From Arsenophonus sp052174495 (GTDB lineage: Bacteria; Pseudomonadota; Gammaproteobacteria; Enterobacterales; Enterobacteriaceae): 9,012 nt of DNA. A program made the position numbers and the translations under genes. Positions 5,838-9,012 of this stretch are shown in pieces. The notes beneath the pieces are model-generated. The model made no database searches and was not told the DNA's origin. It saw only the letters and a list, made by a program, of their open reading frames with translations. How positions within the stretch are numbered: the first letter of the stretch is position 1; each line of letters begins with the position of its first letter. The stretch is from positions 1-9,012 of the forward strand of contig JBQMRR010000098.1 in NCBI GenBank assembly GCA_052174495.1, in the 5' to 3' direction.

Positions 5838-6439
5838 CCTAATATATCCTCAATATGCTTTACAGCATTAGCAGTCATAACTACTTTATCAAAAGCAATT
5901 AGACTAATAGGATCTATACCGATTGCATTACGAACATCAACTTTATATAAGTTACGAGCTGCTAAAAATAAGTTCTTATCAACCTCATTCGTGACGATCA
6001 ATACATGATCCAGCGCCATTTTCTTTAATTTTTTCATTAGAAGCTTAGTTTTCGGTGCTTCCAATGCAAATCTTTTCACAACAACTAGACGATTCTGACG
6101 TACTAATTCAGATAAAATGCTTTTCAAAGCACCATGATACATCTTTTTATTTACTTTTTGACTGTAATTCTGTTGTCTCGCTGCAAAGGTGACACTACCA
6201 GAGCGCAAAATTGGGCTTTTAACTGAACCAGCACGTGCACGACCAGTACCTTTTTGAGACCATAGTTTTTTACCAGAACCTGAAATCTCAGCACGAGTTT
6301 TCTGAGCACAAGTACCTTGACGAGCACCAGCTGCATATGCAACAACCACTTGATGTACAAGCGATTCATTGAAATCAATTCCGAAGGTAGTTTCGGAAAC
6401 AGTAAGCGCGCTTTGCGCATCTTTCATTATCAATTCCAT
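5834..6439 (-). CDS. rplD: 50S ribosomal protein L4, probable autoregulator of the S10 operon
   Basis: L4 binds 23S rRNA domain I, and its long internal loop forms the tunnel constriction with L22. In E. coli free L4 also represses its own operon by terminating transcription and blocking translation in the S10 leader. Its 201 residues equal the E. coli length. The start MELIMKDAQSALTVSETTFG and the end SLIAFDKVVMTANAVKHIED are intact, and the loop keeps Lys63 in QKGTGRAR. The loop is unusually changed elsewhere: relative to E. coli I see R44C, P59L, R61S, W78L, G82S, P89Q and H92Y. AAGGA lies 10 nt before the ATG at 6439. The stop overlaps the rplW start by four bases. Confidence 0.98.
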   Translation of the reverse strand: MELIMKDAQSALTVSETTFGIDFNESLVHQVVVAYAAGARQGTCAQKTRAEISGSGKKLWSQKGTGRARAGSVKSPILRSGSVTFAARQQNYSQKVNKKMYHGALKSILSELVRQNRLVVVKRFALEAPKTKLLMKKLKKMALDHVLIVTNEVDKNLFLAARNLYKVDVRNAIGIDPISLIAFDKVVMTANAVKHIEDILG

Positions 6440-6457
6440 GCCTATATATCCTTGACG

Positions 6458-7087
6458 TTACACTTTAACAGCTGGTTTTACAAGCAGATTGCTTCCAGTT
6501 GCACCTGGAACAGCACCCTTTACCAACAGAAGATTACGCTCAATATCAACGCGTACTACATTTAAACTTTGAACAGTTACACGTTCATTGGCTAATTGGC
6601 CTGGCATTTTTTTGCCTTTAAATACCTTACCTGGAGTTTGGTTTTGACCAATAGAACCCAGAACACGGTGTGATAAGGAGTTACCATGAGTGGTGTCCTG
6701 AGTGCGAAAATTCCAGCGTTTAACCGTACCAGCAAAACCCTTACCTTTTGAAGTACCAGTAATATCGACTTTTTTGACATCAGCAAAAATTTCAATAGTA
6801 ATAGTTTGACCTACAGTAAACTCTTCGTTTTCAGTAAAACGAAATTCACGTAGTATACGGCCAGGTTCAACACCAGCTTTAGCAAAATGCCCAGCTTCAG
6901 GTTTTTTTATACGGCTTGTTTTTTTACTACCAGTAGTAATCTGAATTGCATTATAATGATCTGTTTTCAGACTCTTAACCTGAGTTACTCGATTATTTTC
7001 AATTTCTATAACAGTTACAGGAATAGAAACACCATCTTCAGTGAAGATACGTGTCATCCCTGCTTTCTTTCCTATTAAACCAACCAT
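6458..7087 (-). CDS. rplC: 50S ribosomal protein L3
   Basis: L3 is an assembly initiator of the 50S subunit whose finger reaches the peptidyl-transferase centre. Its 209 residues equal the E. coli length. Gln150 in SIGQNQTPGK, the residue methylated by PrmB in E. coli, is present. MVGLIGKKAGMTRIFTEDGV, DVKKVDITGTSKGKGFAGTV, KRWNFRTQDTTHGNSLSHRV and LLLVKGAVPGATGSN are clear family blocks. GAGAGG lies 8 nt before the ATG at 7087. The gene follows rpsJ after 32 nt and precedes rplD by 18 nt. Divergence is mostly in the solvent-exposed segment of residues 40-90. Confidence 0.99.
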   Translation of the reverse strand: MVGLIGKKAGMTRIFTEDGVSIPVTVIEIENNRVTQVKSLKTDHYNAIQITTGSKKTSRIKKPEAGHFAKAGVEPGRILREFRFTENEEFTVGQTITIEIFADVKKVDITGTSKGKGFAGTVKRWNFRTQDTTHGNSLSHRVLGSIGQNQTPGKVFKGKKMPGQLANERVTVQSLNVVRVDIERNLLLVKGAVPGATGSNLLVKPAVKV

Positions 7088-7119
7088 TGTTTTAACCTCT
7101 CAATAGCATAACGAGCCGA

Positions 7120-7431
7120 TTAACCAAGGCTGATTTGCACATCTACACCCGCAGCTAGATCCAGACGCATCAGAGCATCAACTGTTTTCTCAGTTGGTTC
7201 AACAATATCAACCAGACGCTTATGAGTACGAATTTCGTACTGATCACGGGCATCTTTATTAACATGCGGCGAAATCAAAACGGTAAAACGTTCTTTACGT
7301 GTAGGTAACGGGATCGGACCACGTACTTGAGCGCCAGTGCGCTTAGCAGTTTCAACGATTTCCGCAGTTGATTGATCAATTAAACGATGATCAAAGGCTT
7401 TTAGACGGATACGGATTCTTTGGTTCTGCAT
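7120..7431 (-). CDS. rpsJ: 30S ribosomal protein S10 (first gene of the S10 operon)
   Basis: S10 is a 30S head protein and, as NusE, a partner of NusB in transcription antitermination and of NusG in transcription-translation coupling. Its 103 residues are almost identical to E. coli: [40 protein letters not shown] and [20 protein letters not shown] are unchanged, with STAEI for ATAEI and THKRL for THLRL the visible differences. It is by far the least drifted gene here, as expected for a protein with two roles. GGAG at 7442-7445 precedes the ATG by 10 nt and is the last element of the S10 leader. Confidence 0.99.
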
Positions 7432-7606
7432 GAGACCAGAACTCCAACTATTTATAAACGTAAAAATTACTCATTTCCCCTATAAATTGATAGGGGAAAT
7501 ATGATTATTATCATAATAATCTCTAAATTAGAGGCATTATTGTTAACATATCTTCACTTCTTACATGACTTTTATAACTATAAGCTCCTAAATTAGAATT
7601 AGAGGG
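7432..7606 (-). promoter_or_regulatory. S10 operon leader with tandem hairpins (candidate L4 attenuator)
   Basis: The predicted leader is about 175 nt, close to the roughly 170 nt of the E. coli S10 leader where L4 acts. Three inverted repeats follow one another: CTCTA/TAGAG (7521-7533), ATTATTA/TAATAAT with a 3-nt loop (7504-7520), and the 11-bp perfect stem ATTTCCCCTAT/ATAGGGGAAAT with a 6-nt loop (7473-7500). The last is followed by AGTAATTTTTA, a short U run that could support pausing or termination. The rpsJ ribosome-binding site is at 7442-7445. The structure is directly visible; L4 binding is inferred from position and family knowledge. Confidence 0.65.
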
Positions 7607-7641
7607 CCCGTGCATTATACGTAATTTCAAAATAAGAGCAA
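7607..7641 (-). promoter_or_regulatory. Predicted S10 operon promoter with GC-rich discriminator
   Basis: The minus strand carries TTGCTC (7636-7641), a 16-nt spacer and a perfect TATAAT (7614-7619), with the start expected near 7607. The segment after the -10, GCACGGGCCC, is a GC island in very AT-rich DNA and fits the discriminator of stringently controlled ribosomal promoters. Upstream of the -35 are A/T tracts that could act as an UP element. A perfect -10 and the correct distance to rpsJ make this convincing; ppGpp/DksA control is inferred. Confidence 0.82.
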
Positions 7642-7774
7642 GCCATAGATAGAAAAAAATTCTATAAAATTTATTTATAAATATCTTAAATAAGAGTTAA
7701 GAAATCTTCACAAGTAAAATACTAATTAAATTATTTCTTTTTACTCAGGGCATGAATCTGTAGGTAATTTTAGA

Positions 7775-8675
7775 CTATGTATCTTATCCCTAAGATAGTA
7801 TGAGATTTTTAAGTAAAACAGATTTAACTTTAAAGCAATCCTTTATAGACTGCAATAGAGTTTACTATTCAATGCTATTAAACGTAATTCCTTAATTGTA
7901 CAACTAAACATATCGATACAAAGTGATTTTAAGCTATTAATTAGAATTAAAATGATAACTTTTACAGCCACATCTATATGCCTATTAAGTTGCTTGACTA
8001 TACCATCGTTCAAGGATATCTCACGGGATAAAATCAGTATTATACACAAAACTCTGTATAATAAACGGGTTAATTCTTGTTTTTCGGTAGATAAACGTTT
8101 TGCAGAGCAAATAGCAATCTGTAAATTCTTTTCCATTGTCTGTAAGTGCATCTGATGAATAGCTATAGAACTCTCATTAAGATCACATAAGAAGTGTCAA
8201 ACATTACCAGGAACCCTTAACATTTTAAAGATGGATAAAAACCCATCGAGTAGCTAATCTGCATATGAGAAGGTAACGCCATAAAGTTTCGTTTGCCATT
8301 TACAGAAGATATTTAAAACTACGTATATATAATCAGAATCGTAATTTCTAAATGCTTTATGTTTCGGCTTTGATTCTCTACACCTCATTTTACGAAAATT
8401 CTTTACTTTTAGCTACGTAAACAATGATTAATGGTAGAGATCAAGAAATAAAACTACTTATGTAGTTCAAAATTCTCATACGATTCTTCTACCAGGAGAT
8501 CGTCGAAAAAAGAGAAAACGTTTTTAGTAAAAAAATTACAACTTCTTTTGAGCAGTTAATAAAATTTTTATAAACTATGGAAAACATACCTGTAATCTTA
8601 AGCTATATTAGTAAGGTTTGTTGATAGAAATTTCTTATACTGTATGAAGGATTTTCGCTATAAACGATTCCCACG
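7775..8675 (-). pseudogene. Decayed IS481-family insertion-sequence transposase
   Basis: No open frame spans this stretch, but successive minus-strand frames give collinear pieces of a DDE transposase of the IS481 family: KTFSL and DDLLVEE (8545-8484), KPKHKAFRNYDSDYIYV (8370-8320), KYLL-stop-MANETLWRYLL then LATRWVF (8317-8237), LTDNGKEFTD (8146-8117), LNDGIVKQLNRHID (8013-7972), TLYRYV-stop-LYN (7924-7895) and SIKDCFKVKSVLLKN before a final TAG at 7775. Family versions read approximately HVDIKYLPQMADET, ATRWVF, TDNGKEFTD, NGMVERFNGRI and RYVWLYN. The second catalytic Asp survives; the first is lost at a frameshift and the catalytic Glu is Lys. The N-terminal boundary is approximate, with an apparent internal deletion, and terminal inverted repeats were not found. 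A 102-codon open stretch at 7843-8151 is only part of this wreck. Confidence 0.8.
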
Positions 8676-9012
8676 GAAAGAAGCAGTCATTCAGGTCAAA
8701 GATATTCTCTCTTTAACTCCCTTAGCAACATAAAGCTATATTTTATTAGTTGACTCGTCGATAATCTGTTGGATGATATCGATTTATACATTGAAGAAAG
8801 TCTTTCTACTTTATCACTACCTATATTATCATATATTATCCGTTCAAAAGATTTATTATAGTTACCATATCGCTTAAAAATTCGCGATTGCACGAAAAGA
8901 TTTAATAATCTAATTAGAATTCTTTGCTAAAACTAAATCACAAAGATAATGATTCAGTTATTTGCTATGTATATTAAATAATTTAACTTTACGGGGGGAG
9001 TCTCAGGGATAA
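8676..9012. other. AT-rich stretch with no recognisable gene
   Basis: Nothing here resembles a known protein, tRNA or rRNA. Open stretches are short (65 codons on the minus strand at 8696-8893, without a convincing ribosome-binding site). In many enterobacteria bfd/bfr or the end of tufA lies upstream of rpsJ; I could not recognise either in any frame. It may hold the outer end of the decayed insertion sequence plus eroded older DNA. The smaller gap 7642-7774 likewise holds only an AT hairpin (7649-7665) and a 7-bp stem-loop (7780-7797) at the pseudogene end. Confidence 0.5.

Noticed and set aside
6151..6420. An 89-codon same-strand open frame inside rplD
   Set aside because: It is an out-of-frame shadow of a certain gene. 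Its leucine/valine-rich composition comes from the L4 codons.
7843..8151. A 102-codon open frame on the minus strand that could be called a hypothetical protein
   Set aside because: It has no ribosome-binding site, and the transposase motifs enter and leave its frame: TDNGKEFTD lies in another frame over the same bases, while NDGIVKQLN is in this one. It is a chance open stretch of the decayed transposase.
8696..8893. A 65-codon minus-strand open frame
   Set aside because: No ribosome-binding site, no recognisable motif, and AT-rich composition favouring chance openness.
7744..9008. CTCAGGG present at both 7744-7750 and 9002-9008 as a possible target duplication or element end
   Set aside because: It is a 7-base match only, with no extended similarity, and the span is larger than the transposase remnant. 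Chance is a sufficient explanation.
7642..9012. Search for tRNA genes, rRNA fragments, CRISPR repeats or a riboswitch
   Set aside because: No T-loop-like motif in a foldable setting, no regularly spaced repeats and no known aptamer core were seen by eye.

Overview
The window is a nearly complete S10 ribosomal-protein operon followed by the first half of the spc operon, all on the minus strand (transcribed from right to left). The gene order is rpsJ-rplC-rplD-rplW-rplB-rpsS-rplV-rpsC-rplP-rpmC-rpsQ, then rplN-rplX-rplE-rpsN-rpsH-rplF, with rplF cut by the left edge. Protein lengths and sequences follow the Escherichia coli set closely, so the source is a gammaproteobacterium of the Enterobacterales. 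AT-rich wobble positions, A+T-rich spacers, scattered changes at normally conserved ribosomal positions and a decayed insertion sequence together suggest a host-restricted (insect-symbiont-like) lineage in reductive evolution. The genus cannot be fixed from this window.

Layout: 1-2291 holds the spc genes rplF (partial) to rplN. 2292-2467 is the S10/spc junction, with a hairpin after rpsQ and a good sigma70-type promoter before rplN. 2468-7431 holds the eleven S10-operon genes, tightly packed with stop/start overlaps (rplD/rplW, rpsC/rplP, rplP/rpmC, rpmC/rpsQ). 7432-7606 is an S10 leader of about 175 nt with tandem hairpins, preceded by the promoter TTGCTC-16-TATAAT and a GC-rich discriminator. 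This is the arrangement expected for L4 autoregulation and stringent control.

7642-9012 contains no intact gene. About 900 bp of it (7775-8675) is the wreck of a DDE transposase of the IS481 family, readable only by stitching all three minus-strand frames together. 8676-9012 is unassigned.

All the intact genes build one machine, the ribosome: 30S proteins S10, S19, S3, S17, S14 and S8, and 50S proteins L3, L4, L23, L2, L22, L16, L29, L14, L24, L5 and L6. The main departures from textbook layout are lost ancestral stop codons at the ends of rplV and rpsC, which add four residues to each protein and make the next gene's ribosome-binding site part of the coding sequence. I found no novel gene system. 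The fossil transposase and the retained regulatory region beside it are the most interesting content.
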